From NCBI RefSeq assembly GCF_028476545.1, contig NW_026732684.1, positions 62,001 to 126,000 of the forward strand: a stretch of DNA of 64,000 nt, read 5' to 3'. This DNA comes from Physella acuta (Eukaryota; Mollusca; Gastropoda; Physidae). A program made the translations under genes and the position numbers. Shown here piece after piece: positions 1 through 24,189 of this stretch (positions within the stretch are counted from its first letter, which is position 1; each line of letters opens with the position of its first letter). The notes below the pieces were generated by a model. The model was not told where the DNA came from. It saw only the letters and a list, made by a program, of their open reading frames with translations, and did not search any database.

Positions 1-1144
1 ACCTCCACCACCACCCTACACCTCCACCCTACACCACCACCCTACACCTCCACCCTACACCACCACCCTACACTGGGCCTACACCTCTACCACCACCCTA
101 CACCTCCACCCTACACCTCCACCCTACACCACCACCCTACACTGGGCCTACACCTCCACCACCACCCTACACCTCCACCCTACACCACCACCCTACACCT
201 CCACCCTACACCTCCACCCTACACCACCACCCTACACTGGGCCTACACCTCCACCACCACCCTACACCTCCACCCTACACCACCACCCTACACCTCCACC
301 CTACACCACCACCCTACACCTCCACCCTACACCTCTACCCTACACCTCTACCCTACACCTCCACCCTACACCACCACCCTACACCTCCACCCTACACCTC
401 TACCCTACACTGGGCCTACACCTCTACCCTACACCTCTACCCTACACCTCCACCCTACACCACCACCCTACACCTCCACCCTACACCACCACCCTACACC
501 TCCACCCTACACCACCACCCTACACCACCACCCTACACCTCCACCTCCACCCTACACCACCACCCTACACCTCCACCCTACACCACCACCCTACACCACC
601 ACCCTACACCTCCACCCTACACCTCCACCCTACACCTCCACCCTACACCACCACCCTACACCTCCACCCTACACCACCACCCTACACTGGGCCTACACCT
701 CCACCACCACCCTACACCTCCACCCTACACCACCACCCTACACTGGGCCTACACCACCACCCTACACCTCCACCCTACACCACCACCCTACACCACCACC
801 CTACACCACCACCCTACACCTCCACCCTACACCACCACCCTACACCTCTACCCTACACCTCCACCCTACACCACCACCCTACACTGGGCCTACACCTCCA
901 ACCTACACCACCACCCTACACCACCACCCTACACCACCACCCTACACCTCCACCCTACGCTGGGCCTACACCTCTACCCTACACTGGGCCTACACCTCCA
1001 CCCTACACCTCCACCCTACACCTCCACCCCACACCTCCACCCTACACCTCCACCCTACACCTCCACCCTACACCTCCACCCTACACCTCCACCCCACACC
1101 TCCACCCCATACCTCCACCCTACACCTCCACCCTACACCACCAC
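1..1144. repeat. Minisatellite, 12-13 bp units (CCACCCTACACCT type)
   Basis: The first 1.1 kb is built from interspersed units of the form CCTACACCTCCAC and CCTACACCACCAC, with occasional CTGGGCCTACACCTC variants. It runs off the left edge of the window. The phrase CACTGGGCCTACACCTC reappears once at about 1830-1846, after about 690 bp of unrelated sequence, so the array probably once extended to there and was interrupted. No coding role is supported. Confidence 0.95.
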
Positions 1145-1829
1145 GATCGTGAATTATATGAGTCGGGTGTGTGTCTTCACGTCCACGGAAGCCCTGAGAC
1201 TGAGTTACCGAACCTCTTGGGTTCGATGGAACCCACTGTTCTAAGCATTTTATCGCTGCTGATTCTAATCAGAACGTCATGAGCGGTGCCACTATCATTA
1301 AACCGGTTATTACAGCTTCTTCAAACAGTACAATTAGTTCTGCATTTGTTGTAGACTGTTTGCGAGAAGGTTGTAGACTGTTTGCGAGAAGGCAGCACAC
1401 ATCTGATAAATCCAAGACTTCGAGCTGCTGTGTCCGTTGGATTACAGTTTTTTCCCCTAGCTTGTTTCATTATACAATCAATGAAATACCCATATCGTAT
1501 TCTAATTTGTACAATAATTTGCTATTTTATGTCAATAGCATGACCTCAATTTAACAAACGTATAATCCAACTATGTACCATATCAAAACAGAGACTGTTC
1601 CGAAGTTAAAACATAAAAAGACAGTCCAAAACGAATTAGCACCTGCTACAAACTTCCCTTTAAATTCAGATATTTTTTTCTGACATTACTAATCTTTTTT
1701 TGAAAGGATAATGCAACTTTAAAAAAAACCCACACACTTATATATATTTATATATGAGGGGGGGGGGGGGAGGGCTCGAAATTTGAAGTTCGCCCCGGGC
1801 GAAGGGATGGGTCGCTACGCCTCTGGTTA
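1145..1829. other. Unrelated sequence interrupting the first array
   Basis: This stretch has no convincing gene. It carries a perfect 7-bp hairpin at 1218-1235 (TGGGTTC stem, GATG loop) that resembles a tRNA T-arm without the rest of a tRNA. A G-tract lies near 1747-1760. Its right end (about 1750-1823), read on the - strand, begins CAGAGGCGTAGCGACCC, which matches sequence at 12523-12545. That shared end looks like a nonautonomous hAT terminus. Array sequence resumes just after 1829, which suggests one or more insertions into the array. Confidence 0.4.
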
Positions 1830-1847
1830 CACTGGGCCTACACCTCA

Positions 1848-2475
1848 ATCAGCGTCATCTATAAGCTCAAATCGGCTAGTTTGCAAGGTAAAACCACTTT
1901 ATTTAAACCAGTTGATTTCTTTGCATTATCCTATGTTATATTATTAAATAATATTGCCAGTGGATTTCTTTGCATTATTATTATATTATGTTATATTATT
2001 AAACAATATTTGTCTTGTATCAATACATTTTTCTTATTTAAAAAGATTTTTAAAAACCCAACTGGGACGATATTTTGTATGACATCTGTGATAATATTTT
2101 GTTTAGAATTCAATTAATTTCAATGTAGAAAATTGTTTTGAGATACGAGTGATTTAAACTCGTATCTCAAAGTACCATTATATTATCCATATATACAGTG
2201 GCGTTGGCATGGGATTATTGCCATAATACCACTGTAACTTATTGAAATCTATTTCTGAATCAGTATATATGTTGAATTGTATATGTATGTTTAGAACCGT
2301 CATCTAAAAACTGACGCTATGTTCACTCTTAGCTGGTTATCCCCCTAACCCCCCCCCCCCTCACCACCAGAACGGGACAGGCCATAATTGTGTAGAGCGA
2401 TATAAATGTCACACCCATTTATACGATGGGTAAGATAGTAGACCTAAAGTGACCGGACAGTGGTAAATAGTTGTT

Positions 2476-2476
<1 letters not shown>
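1848..2476. other. AT-rich spacer, no gene seen
   Basis: The stretch is AT-rich with a short C-tract near 2347. A palindrome-like segment at 2198-2237 begins CAGTGG and ends CCACTG and could be a tiny transposon remnant. No credible reading frame or RNA gene was recognised. Confidence 0.5.

Positions 2477-2562
<86 letters not shown>
2477..2562. repeat. (TA)n microsatellite, left part
   Basis: This is a run of about 43 TA dinucleotides. Together with the (TA)n run at 4917-4971 it appears to be one ancestral microsatellite split by the Helitron at 2566-4914. Confidence 0.9.
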
Positions 2563-5210
<2,648 letters not shown>

Positions 5211-5289
5211 CGCTGATAAGGGGGTCTTAGTCTAATCCCTAAGTTTATGATTAACTATTGCGTCAGTGCAATCATGGCTAAACCCAGAT

Positions 5290-5870
5290 TGGTTAAACCC
5301 TAACCTTAGCCTATAACTTTAGTACTGTTTCAGATAGATAACGAAAATTCACAGATTAGTACATGGGTTCCCAAACTGTGGGTCGCGACCCCCAGAGGGG
5401 TCGCGACGGGGTGTCTGGGAGGTCGCCAACTGGTAGACTAAACCCTAGCATTAAAAAAAATCGTAAAGAAAAAAGTCTGACATGTTCTGAATGAAATAAG
5501 GTTGGCATTCAAAAAACTTAAACGCGAATGTTGAGGCTAGTTAATAGCATATAATTTCACTCATCGCTTTAAAACGGTTATCAAGAATAATTCATATTGA
5601 AAGTCTACGACAAAATATTATTTTAGTGCTTATTAATTTCTTTACTAATTTTGACTTTTTTATTCTATGGGGGTCGCGGTTCACTTAATTTTTATAGAAA
5701 GGGTCGCCACTCGAATAAGTTCGGGAACCACTGTATTATTAAAGAAACTAAGTTTCTGCCTTGTATCAAATTTGAGTAATTTCCTATGATAGAAATAGGT
5801 AGTCCAAACTGAAATTAACTATTGATTGCAGACTTCTGGAGTGAGTATGTCATGAAAGAACTTTTAATTG
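5290..5870 (+). repeat. Dispersed repeat block A, copy 2, interrupted by a hAT element
   Basis: The left part (5290-5361, TATAACTTTAGTACTGTTTC) and the right part (5734-5800, TTTGAGTAATTTCC) together match block A copy 1 near 3940-4050. The sequence between them is a separate transposon, so the block is older than that insertion. Confidence 0.65.
5362..5733. mobile_element. Short nonautonomous hAT element (372 bp)
   Basis: The ends are inverted: CATGGGTTCCCAAACTG on the left and TTCGGGAACCACTG on the right. They carry GGTCGCGACCCC-like subterminal sequence. The flanking 8-mers (GATTAGTA and TATTATTA) match at six of eight positions, as expected for an old 8-bp hAT target duplication. It has no coding capacity. 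Confidence 0.65.
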
Positions 5871-8239
5871 TAAGGTCTATGCCACAAATTTTATAAAAAT
5901 ATCTCAATAAATAAAAAAGTTATGCGATTTTTAAAAAAGCAAAATTTGGTAAAAAACTGATTTTCAAAAAGTGCCATTTTTGAGAACCCATATTTTTTAA
6001 ACTAAATAACATAGAAGTGTAGAAATTAGTAAAGTTGCTGCAATGTTTGTAATATATATGCCCAATTTTTTTCAGTCATCTAAAATGAGTCTTTCTAAGG
6101 TAAAAAAATAATTGAAAATGACAAAAATGCGTTTTGGTCACTTTTATTTTCATAAAAAAAAAAAAATTCAATTTTTTTTTTTTTTTTTTTGCTTTGGAAT
6201 AACTCTAAAACTATTGTGTTGGTAACATCAACGTGGAAAAATGTGTTAATTATTTTCAAAAATCACATGAGTTAAAATATTATTTTAAAAAATACCACAG
6301 TTATCTAGTGCAGGAGAAACAGAATCAAAATTTAGTAGAGTAAATGTAATGTAATGTAGTTTAATAAAGACGTGATGCCTACAAGTGATGCAGCAGTTGA
6401 TGCCACATGCTTTGGTTTCTTTTCAAACCTATACGGTTGATAACTGCTTTGGGGGAACAGTTTTTAAAACTACAACTCCACATCTTTGTACGTCTTGTTT
6501 CCCTCAACCTTGATCTTGTGGAGCATCAAGAGTAAGTAATATGTTTTGGGAATTGTAGGGGGGAGTGGGGTCTTGGCCTTCTTCCCTTCCCTTGTAAGGA
6601 AAGTTCTGGATAGGCCACTGTAAATGTCTCCAGCTATGGAATAAACAATTGATTTAGTGATTAATAAAATAGAATTAAATTTACTACCAGCCTATTGTGT
6701 AGGCCTACTATTTGTCCTATGACTATAACTAGAAACATGAAAAAGCCTGAAAACACCTTTTTGTTAAAAGTAATTTATACTTTATATATATTTTTAAGAG
6801 TAATTCTACTGAATGAAATTTGAAATATTCGTTGCTTGTGCCACACTGGTTGAGATATCCAATAATGAAGATGCCATACTGTGGTTCTCAACATCCTATA
6901 GGACAACTTAACTGTCCTTCATTGTTACTATTATATGCATATAAAATAAATAAATAATGAGAAATACTACTAGTACTACTTACACTTACAACTAATATAA
7001 CATTTAAAACTAAGTCACAACATGTAGAATCTTAATAAATTGCACCACCATCTAAAAATTGATCTGGTACATTTTATTACGGAGACTGGCGCAGACCATT
7101 TCACATTATTTAGCAGGGGAATCAGAATCAGAGCACACAACAGAAAATAAAAAAAATTTAATCACATTAGTCCTTAAAATTTAGTGTCTTTTGTTTTAAA
7201 TAAATCGATAAAAATGTATAGTTATTATAATTATACATTTCTTTTGTGTTTCATTAATATTTTATAAGTATTTAACCTTCGTTCCCTGTAAATAATTGAG
7301 TTCGTCCACATAGTAACCAAGATAGTCTGGTGGCCATTTTGAATTTGTCGATTCATAATTTTGACGTGATAGTCCAGATAAACTGTAGTAATACGACCCT
7401 ATCATTGATCCCAGTCAATAGATTTTAAAGAATTAGTAAACACTAGCATCTAATAGTTAAGTGCATCCATATTTTAAGTCCCTAGAATGTCCCGAATTAA
7501 ATAGCTTCATGTCTAAACACACCCTGTGTACAAGCGTAGTTCACACGCTAAAACCGTGGACTTGAAGCGTTCAAATTTACATTAATAACGTGTACTAATT
7601 AAACCAAACTGACATTCAAACTTAAAATTCATTTATTAAAATGGAAATGAAACTTTAAAAATGATACTTACAACTTGTTTGAAGGCTCTAGCAAGGGTAA
7701 AATCCGTTTAGCATCATCGATCGTCAACCTTTAAATTTAAAACCGTTTGGCGAGCAACTTACTCGGGGCTGAAAGTCGACTCGAGGGTTATATGTTTATT
7801 GGGGGTACGGCTTCGCGACCGTAAATCAGAAATACTTGAATTTACAACACAAAGTAGTTATAAAACTGAACTTTACATCGGTGTAAAAATTGAAACAGAA
7901 TTAGTTTGTTTCTATGTATATATCGTCATTTAAAGTTTAAAATCTGTATTTTTTAAATGAAATAAACAAGTTATTTTTTCAATTTATACATCAAATGATA
8001 GCCTAGAATTCGATCTTTAAAATGACATTAAGATTATGCTTCTACGATGCTTCGTCGCGAAGCCGCGACCAAATAAAACAGTGTGGGGTCGATCGGTACA
8101 CGCAAAACGGTGAAATTTGTTGACGTAACTGATACTTTTCAAACAAATATAAAACACATTCAGACATGTGTTACAGATATAAAAATACCAGATTACGACA
8201 GATAAAGACTTAAACTTTATTGACATATAATTTTTATTC
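5871..8239. other. AT-rich spacer, no gene seen
   Basis: This 2.4-kb stretch is AT-rich with frequent stops in all frames. It has poly-A and poly-T runs near 6157-6190. No exon, RNA gene or clear transposon end was recognised. It may hold decayed repeats that I cannot name. Confidence 0.5.
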
Positions 8240-8620
8240 TTATAGGACAACTAGAAGTAGTGAAATTTTTTTTTTGAAAACCGCAAAAACTGACCATAAA
8301 ACGCACTTTTTCGCCAGTTTGGACTACCTAATAGAAAGTAGTAATTTACGTTATTTCCGATTTCTTAAAAAAAAACAAAACAAAAAAACGCATTTGAATT
8401 TATAAAGTACAAATAATTGTCAGCACTATTATACACATATCGTTTGCCATTCACTTGGTGCGCAATTCTTTTTTCTACAAGATTCTATTCTATTTTAAAA
8501 AGCTTAAGTTATTAAAAATGAATTTAAAATCATGGCTATATTCCGAGTTGACATCCCCCGTAGTGTTATATAAGAATATTCGGAAAGTTTAGGGGAGATC
8601 ACTGCCGGTATATTTTCTAA
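8240..8620 (+). repeat. Dispersed repeat block A, partial copy 3
   Basis: Sequence from about GTAATTTACGTTATTTCCG to GGGGAGATCACTGCCGG matches the 3' two-thirds of block A (compare 4035-4300 and 18500-18760) with moderate divergence. No Helitron end is visible next to it. Confidence 0.6.
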
Positions 8621-8804
8621 ACAGCTGATATTCAGCCAATCTTTTTAGATAGTGGATATTGTGCAAAATAAAATATACAAATGTATCGCAATCTACCACC
8701 CGAGATATAGTTGAATACAAATTCCGTATCCTATGTATGCCTACCCCATGTAACTTGGTGTCACCAAAAATTAAAAAAAAAGTAATTGATTATCACATAA
8801 AGTC

Positions 8805-9024
8805 AAAGTGTGTGGGTGTTTGTGTCTGTGCGTGTTTGTCTGTGCGTGTGTCTCTGTGCGTGTGTGTTTGTGCGTGTGTGTGTGTGTGTATCTCTGTGCA
8901 TGTGAGAGTGTTTTGTTTCTGTGCGAGTGTTTTTTTTTGTTCTATGTGTGTCTTTTTGTGATGTGTGTGTCTGTGCGTGTGTGATTTTGTGCCTGTGTTT
9001 GTGTATGACGTGCGTGTGTGTGTT

Positions 9025-9057
<33 letters not shown>

Positions 9058-9200
9058 GATGCTCCTATTGATTGAGGTCTGTGCATGTGTGTTTGTGTCT
9101 GTCTGTCTGTATGTGTGTGACGCTCCTATTGATTGAGGTCTGTGCATGTGTGTTTGTGTCTGTCTGTCTGTATGTGTGTGATGCTCCTATTGATTGAGGT
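8805..9200. repeat. TG-rich microsatellite with a 62-bp tandem triplication
   Basis: TGTGTG, TGTCTG and TGCGTG motifs dominate. At the right end a unit of about 62 bp starting TGATGCTCCTATTGATTGAG occurs three times (near 9057, 9119 and 9180). The last copy merges into the exon at 9208. Alternating purine-pyrimidine runs of this sort can adopt Z-form DNA. Confidence 0.85.
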
Positions 9201-9207
9201 CTCTTGT

Positions 9208-9317
9208 AAGATGGCGCCAGCAGACGACACATTCCAGCCTGGCACGGTTCATCGACTCGCAGAACCAGCAGCACTAGGTTACCATAGCAACCTGACACAG
9301 TGCCTTCGTTATACAAG
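9208..9317 (+). promoter_or_regulatory. Probable promoter / 5'UTR exon with X-box and YY1-like motif
   Basis: A GC-richer island in repeat-rich DNA starts with AAGATGGCG (9208-9216), a motif common at transcription starts and bound by YY1. It contains GTTACCATAGCAAC (9278-9291), which matches the RFX X-box consensus. It ends ACAAG followed by the donor GTAAGT at 9318. An ATG at 9211 opens a frame of 36 codons that would meet a stop at once if spliced to the acceptor at 12912, so it fits a 5'UTR exon with an upstream ORF. The link to the GPCR is inferred from strand, distance and splice signals only. Confidence 0.5.
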
Positions 9318-9331
9318 GTAAGTACAGTGTA

Positions 9332-9565
9332 GTTTTTTACGGCCATCTAATGTTTAACTCGGCCATCTAATGTTTAACTCGGCCATCAAATGTTTAACAT
9401 GGCCATCTAAGGTTTAACTCGGCCATCTAATGTTTAACTCGGCCATCTAATGTTTAACTCGGCCAACTAAGGTTTAATATGGCCATGTAAGGTTTAACTC
9501 GGCCATCTAATGTTTGACTTGGCCATCTAAGGTTTAACTCAGCCATCTAATGTTTAACTCGGCCG
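9332..9565. repeat. Minisatellite, 20-bp units (GGCCATCTAATGTTTAACTC)
   Basis: About twelve units with small changes start 14 bp after the splice donor at 9318. They run directly into the next array. Confidence 0.95.
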
Positions 9566-10200
9566 TGTGTGTGTGTGTGGACCACAAAGTGTGTGTGTGT
9601 GGAACTCATAGTGTGTGTGTGTGTGTGGAACACAATGTGTGTGTGTGGAACACAATGTGTGTGTGTGGAACACAAGGTGTGTGTGTGGAGCACAAAGTGT
9701 GTGTGTGTAGACCACAAGGTGTGTGTGTGTGTGTGTGGAACACAAGGTGTGTGTGTGGACCACAAGGTGTGTGTGTGTGTGGACCACAAGGTGTGTGTGT
9801 GGACCACAAAGTGTGTGTGTGGAGCACAAGGGGTGTGTGTGTGGACCACAAATTGTGTGTGTGTGGACCACAAGGTGTGTGTGTGGACCACAAGGTGTGT
9901 GTGTGTGTGTAACACAAAGTGTGTGTGTGTGTGGACCACAAGGTGTGTGTGTGTGTGTAACACAAAGTGTGTGTGTGTGGATCACAAAGTGTGTGTATAT
10001 GGAACACAAGGTGTGTGTGTGTGTGTGTAACACAAAGTGTGTGTGTGCAACACAAAGTGTGTGTGTGGACCACAAGGTGTGTGTGTGTGTGGAACACAAA
10101 GAGTGTGTGTGTAACACAAAGTGTGTGTGTGTAACACAAAGTGTGTGTGTGGACCACAAGGTGTGTGTGTGTGTGGAACACAAAGAGTGTGTGTGTGGCC
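9566..10200. repeat. Minisatellite, GTGTGTGTGTGGACCACAAG type
   Basis: Units of about 18-28 bp combine a (GT)n run of varying length with GGACCACAAG, GGAACACAAG or TAACACAAAG. Long stop-free frames here on both strands are a by-product of the repeat. Confidence 0.95.
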
Positions 10201-10512
10201 TGACCACTCCATCAATTTCATTTTATTTATAAGCTTTTACTTTGTTCACACCTTTTGTTTGTTTGTTTGTGGGTTTGTGGCAAATCACTTAACTAAATTT
10301 TAACCCACTTCTAATGCAGTGATTTCCAGACACGTTCCATTTCGATGACAATACAAGACCATCTATATTTTAATTTTAATTAGATGTTTAATTAGTCATT
10401 GAATATTAATTAAACGATTTCCAAATTTAGCGGAGGTAACACACTTAAAAGACTCGATAAATTATCCAATAACAGAAGGGGAGATAACCAGTTAGCCGCG
10501 ATCACCCTAACA

Positions 10513-11977
<1,465 letters not shown>

Positions 11978-12419
11978 CCCTAACAGTCTAGTGAGCTGTG
12001 GTCGATCTAGTGAAGGCTATTAGGGGCAGCTAATAAAGTTTTTAAAGATTTGAAACAAAGGGGAGATAAAAAAAAATATCCTTCACAATATCAGCTTGCT
12101 GATGTCTCTAAATTGTGGTCACGTACTGCTGCTTTCACCGGCATATAATCGTCTTTCAGATATCGCGAGCTACTGATGATGTTTTGAGTGAATATTTTTA
12201 GTGGTGTCGACTCCATAAATTAGGAATCACTAACGAATATAAAAAACTTAATAACAACAAGCTTTTAAATGCACTGAAAATAAGAAAAATAATTTGTTTT
12301 CTAGAGTAAAACCTTTGGTCACTCATGAGATCTTTTACTTGTTCTAGTAACAATAGCTTTTATTAAAGATAGCAAATTAGTTTTATTTTCTTACTTTCAG
12401 TGCACTTCAAAGCTTGTTG
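11978..12419. other. Intronic spacer, no gene seen
   Basis: This lies in the presumed first intron of the GPCR, between two hAT elements. Two AAGCTTTTAAATGCACTG-like segments (near 12260 and, reversed, near 12400) suggest a small inverted repeat. Nothing else can be supported. Confidence 0.45.
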
Positions 12420-12427
12420 CTATAAAG

Positions 12428-12787
12428 AAGGGGTTCCCACCCTTTTTTATTTACTCTAGAGCACATTCTAAAATATCGGTAGGGTGGCGGGCACCACCTA
12501 TTTTAAATCGACAAACTCCTTCCAGGGGCGTAGCGACCCTTCCCGTCATCCGGGGACAAAACTTTCGATTTGCACCCCCCCCCTCAAACTTTTGATTTGC
12601 ACCCCCCCCCTCAAATTTTAGATTTGCACTCCCCCCCCCCCTTTCAAACTTTCGATTTCCATCCCCTTCAACCTTTCAATAATGTTTATGAAAAAAATTC
12701 TGTCTCTGTCGAATAGTGAGAGGCGGGCACATACAAATCGTTCGGCAGGCGCCATGGCGCCCGCGGGCACGGGGTTGGGAGCCCCTG
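12428..12787. mobile_element. hAT element, nonautonomous, 360 bp
   Basis: The left end AAGGGGTTCCCACCC and right end GGGTTGGGAGCCCCTG are inverted repeats. The element is flanked by a perfect 8-bp direct repeat CTATAAAG (12420-12427 and 12788-12795). A GGGGCGTAGCGACCC segment and C-tracts at about 12523-12660 may be a second element nested inside. It has no coding capacity. Confidence 0.8.
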
Positions 12788-12912
12788 CTATAAAGGATTT
12801 TTATATTTGTTATTTTATTTGTCATAATGGGATCATGCAAGATCAGCACTAGACAGGTTGTCAAACAGGTTGATACAAACAATCATACATTAACATAGGC
12901 TTTTTTCCCCAG

Positions 12913-20447
<7,535 letters not shown>

Positions 20448-20467
<20 letters not shown>

Positions 20468-21330
20468 CCCTACATCCACTGGCCAGTACATCTGTAGCCC
20501 TACATCCACTAGCCAGTACATCTGTAGCCCTACATCCATTGGTCTGTACAACTGTAGCCCTACATCCACTGGCCAGTACATCTGTAGCCCTACATCCACT
20601 GGCCAGTACATCTGTAGCCCTACATCTACTGGCCAGTACATCTGTAGCCCTACATCCACTGGCCAGTACATCTGTAGCCCTACATCCACTGGCCAGTACA
20701 TCTGTAGCCCTACATCCATTGGTCTGTACAACTGTAGCCCTACATCCACTGGCCAGTACATCTGTAGCCCTACATCCACTGGCCAGTACATCTGTAGCCC
20801 TACATCCATTGGTCTGTACAACTGTAGCCCTACATCCACTGGCCAGTACATCTGTAGCCCTACATCCACTGGCCAGTACATCTGTAGCCCTACATCCATT
20901 GGTCTGTACAACTGTAGCCCTACATCCACTGGCCAGTACATCTGTAGCCCTACATCCACTGGCCAGTACATCTGTAGCCCTACATCCACTGGCCAGTACA
21001 TCTGTAGCCCTACATCCACTGGCCAGTACATCTGTAGCCCTACATCCATTGGTCTGTACAACTGTAGCCCTACATCCACTGGCCAGTACATCTGTAACCC
21101 TACATCCACTGGCCAGTACATCTGTAGCCCTACATCTACTGGCCAGTACATCTGTAGCCCTACATCCACTGGCCAGTACATCTGTAGCCCTACATCCACT
21201 GGCCAGTACATCTGTAGCCCTACATCCATTGGTCTGTACAACTGTAGCCCTACATTCACTGGCCAGTACATCTGTAGCCCTACATCCACTGGCGAGTACA
21301 TCTGTAGCCCTACATTCATTGGCCTGTACA
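20448..21330. repeat. Minisatellite, 30-bp units, overlapping the GPCR stop codon
   Basis: About 29 units of TACATCTGTAGCCCTACATC plus CACTGGCCAG are present. A variant unit (ATTGGTCTGTACAACTGTAG) recurs at regular steps, which suggests block duplications. The first unit contains the last GPCR codons and the stop (CATCTGTAG, 20459-20467). Long open frames on both strands are by-products. Confidence 0.95.
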
Positions 21331-21481
21331 TCATGATCCACTCTACATATGATCTCATGATCCACCCAACACATTAGCTCATGATCAACCCAATCTACGA
21401 TAGAGTTTTAATGTATCTGTCAAATCTGCTACATTCATACCAATTTATAAAACTAAAGATGAAACTTTAACATATAATGTA

Positions 21482-22453
21482 CTAGCTGCATGCCCGTGCT
21501 CCGCCACGGTGAATTGTTTTAAAATGTATTAACTTGGGAACATAACCAAACAAAACATAAACACAACGCAAACACAAAATAAAACACAAACACAAAAGAA
21601 AACGCAAAACCAAATACAATGAAAATACAAACACAATGAAAACACAAATGCATACGCAATAAACAACACAAACGAAAACACAAATGCAACATGCAAACAC
21701 AAAAGAAAAAAACAAACGCAAACAACCAAAACGCAAACGCATAACTACATACACAACTTAATTGAAAATTTAAACGAATAGTGCTCACAGACTATCCCGG
21801 TGTGCCAAATCACACCCTGCCGGGCGCCGGCGCAACTGCCTGATCCAACTTAGTAAACAACTATAAAATACCCCAACTCATCCATATAATAAACAAAAGG
21901 CAGTATTTAAAATATCCGTGTTTTACCTACCACAGTGAACTGTATCAATCCATACTAATTATAATACTATTCCAACAATAATATCTTCTTGGACGTCAGC
22001 AGAATTTTCATTCACATTTTTTAGTAGATTGAGTTGAATTTCTTTTTAAATTACCTCCCTTGGCATAAGTATTAAACATTTTAATTAACTACCCTTTTTT
22101 AGCCTACTGTTATTAAAATGTATCCATTTTTTTCTGGGAATCTAAGCAAAAATATGATTTGACTTTCATTCGTTTAATATACTTTAGCAATGTATGTGTA
22201 TTTATTATTTTCTACACGTTATGCAAAAGAGTAAAAACTGTGTCAACTATAAAAACAATTTAAGTCGCTATATAAATAAACCATACTCTATTTCTAATTA
22301 AAAGAAAATGCGATGCTTGTGTTGAATTTTTTTTTTATTTTAAGAAAGAAAAGGAAAAAAAAAAGTGTTGAAATATAGCCTACTTTTTATGGTTCCAAAA
22401 TCTATAGCGATGATGGAAGGATTGACACACTATCACCAGCCTTATATTATAGA
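21482..22453 (-). mobile_element. Helitron, nonautonomous, complete, 972 bp
   Basis: On the - strand it starts TCTATAATATAAGGCTGGTG (22453) and ends with a CCGTGGCGGAGCACGGG hairpin, CATGCAGCTAG and a flanking T. It carries the ACACAAACGCAAA-rich tract near 21540-21760 and the conserved 5' block. No Rep/helicase frame is present. Confidence 0.75.
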
Positions 22454-24182
22454 TTTAAAAAAAAGGAACAAATACATTTGATTGTTTAGGTTTTTATTCG
22501 TGTGTTCCATTTTTTGTTCCTTCCTAGAAAGGCTATTCTTAATATAACCATATGAATGATCCATAATGGTGTTGCGCTTCTAGAGCCGTCTTTTATCCAC
22601 GTCGTGATGAAAATTGACCGACCACCAACCCCTCTACTACGCTTGCCAGATAACATTTTAAATGTACGCCTCTGGGAGAAAGCCCAGACTTTTCTTCGGG
22701 GATAATAAATAAAACGAGCCGACCCGCAGCGTAGTGTACACCGCTATTTAGTTGTTTTATTTTCTACTTTTCAATGATTCACAATTTGTGAATTCGTCAC
22801 TGCCAATGCTGCGACTGAAAATATTTTCTTTAAAACACTATCAGTAGCTCGTGAAGGAGGATTATCCACCCCCCCCCCCCCCCTTCGTGAAAGCAGCCGT
22901 CCGTGACATTTTACAGACGACAATGGAAAGATCAAGAAGAACTTGCTACCTCCCCTTAGTTTCAAATCATTTAAAAACTAAATTATCTGCCCCTAATAGC
23001 CGTCACTAATTCACGATTGTAAACATTCTGCGTGAAACGCAGCTCACCAGACTGGAGGGGGTGATAGCGATATGGTCTGTTGTGCATGCCTGTTTATAAT
23101 CCTCCCCCCCCCCCCACTTTCCTTCCGTAGAAAAAAGTCAAGAAAAACTGCTCAGATTGTAAACCACAGCTCATCTGTTAGTGTGTTCGTGTCTAGCTAG
23201 TTATCTTCCGTTCTGTTATTGCATAATCTGTCGAGTGATCTAATTTTGATATCTCTCCTTAGTTTCAAATTCATTTCATGAATTTTAATGACAAATTATG
23301 CTTCTAATTAAATTTTTAAAAAGATGGACTTGTAATGTCATCAAATTGGATCATGTCTTGAAAGTATGAACAAAATCGCTGCATTAGAAGTGAATAAAAA
23401 TTGGGTTACACGATTTGCCACAAACCTACTTGCGAACTAAAAAAAATGGTAGAACTCGAGGCAACACTTGACAAATGGTAGAGCTTTAACCGCCTGGTGT
23501 TAACTTGTATGAGGAGAGTTGACTCCCATCATTGAGGAGAGTGAGACTGGATAGAATACACCAGCCAACACTTGTGGGCATTAGAATGGAACATCAGGCA
23601 GTAGGAGCAGACCAGGGGTGGTTGACCTGTTGGCCTTGACCTTGTAGACACGATTACAATGGACACACCTCACCCGACACTTCTCAATTGTATCAACATG
23701 TTTTAATCCAAGAAAAAACTGATCAAGAAAACGTTTGCTCCACCAAATCGGCAAATAGCTTTAACATTAGCGCTAACAAAAACGCTAGTTGCAAAAATTA
23801 AATTACACATTTTTAAAACAACTTTTTCACCAATAATAAAAATAGTTTAAAATATTTTTTAAATAAAAATAGTTTAAAATATTTTTTACCTTGAAATATA
23901 TTAAAAATGTTGGTCTTCATGAACAAAATCACATTAGGAGTCATTAGATGGTCAATGGATCACTGCACACACATACATTGTTCCCCCACCCACGTCACCA
24001 CACAACCCCTCATACACAGTGCATGTAGGTCTACACACACCAATGTCACATTAACAATGTTACAATGACAGCGTTTGATTTTCGCCATGTGAAAAAAAGA
24101 AGCAATAAATAAAATGACCACAAAATCCCAGAAAGTCAATGTAACAAAAACTTTTCAAAAATAAATTCACAAAAAAAAAAGT
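22454..24182. other. Spacer with C-tracts, no gene seen
   Basis: C-runs lie at 22869-22883 and 23103-23115. A local duplication of AAATAAAAATAGTTTAAAAT is at 23838-23885. No exon of the flanking genes or transposon end was recognised. Confidence 0.5.
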
Positions 24183-24189
24183 TTTCTTG

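Noticed and set aside
1205-1240. tRNA gene
   Set aside because: Only a T-arm-like hairpin is present. No acceptor stem, D-arm or anticodon arm could be placed around it.
9547-10232. Cys/Val- and His/Thr-rich frames on both strands
   Set aside because: They are translations of a GTGTGTGG-type repeat in several overlapping frames, with no start context, splice sites or homology.
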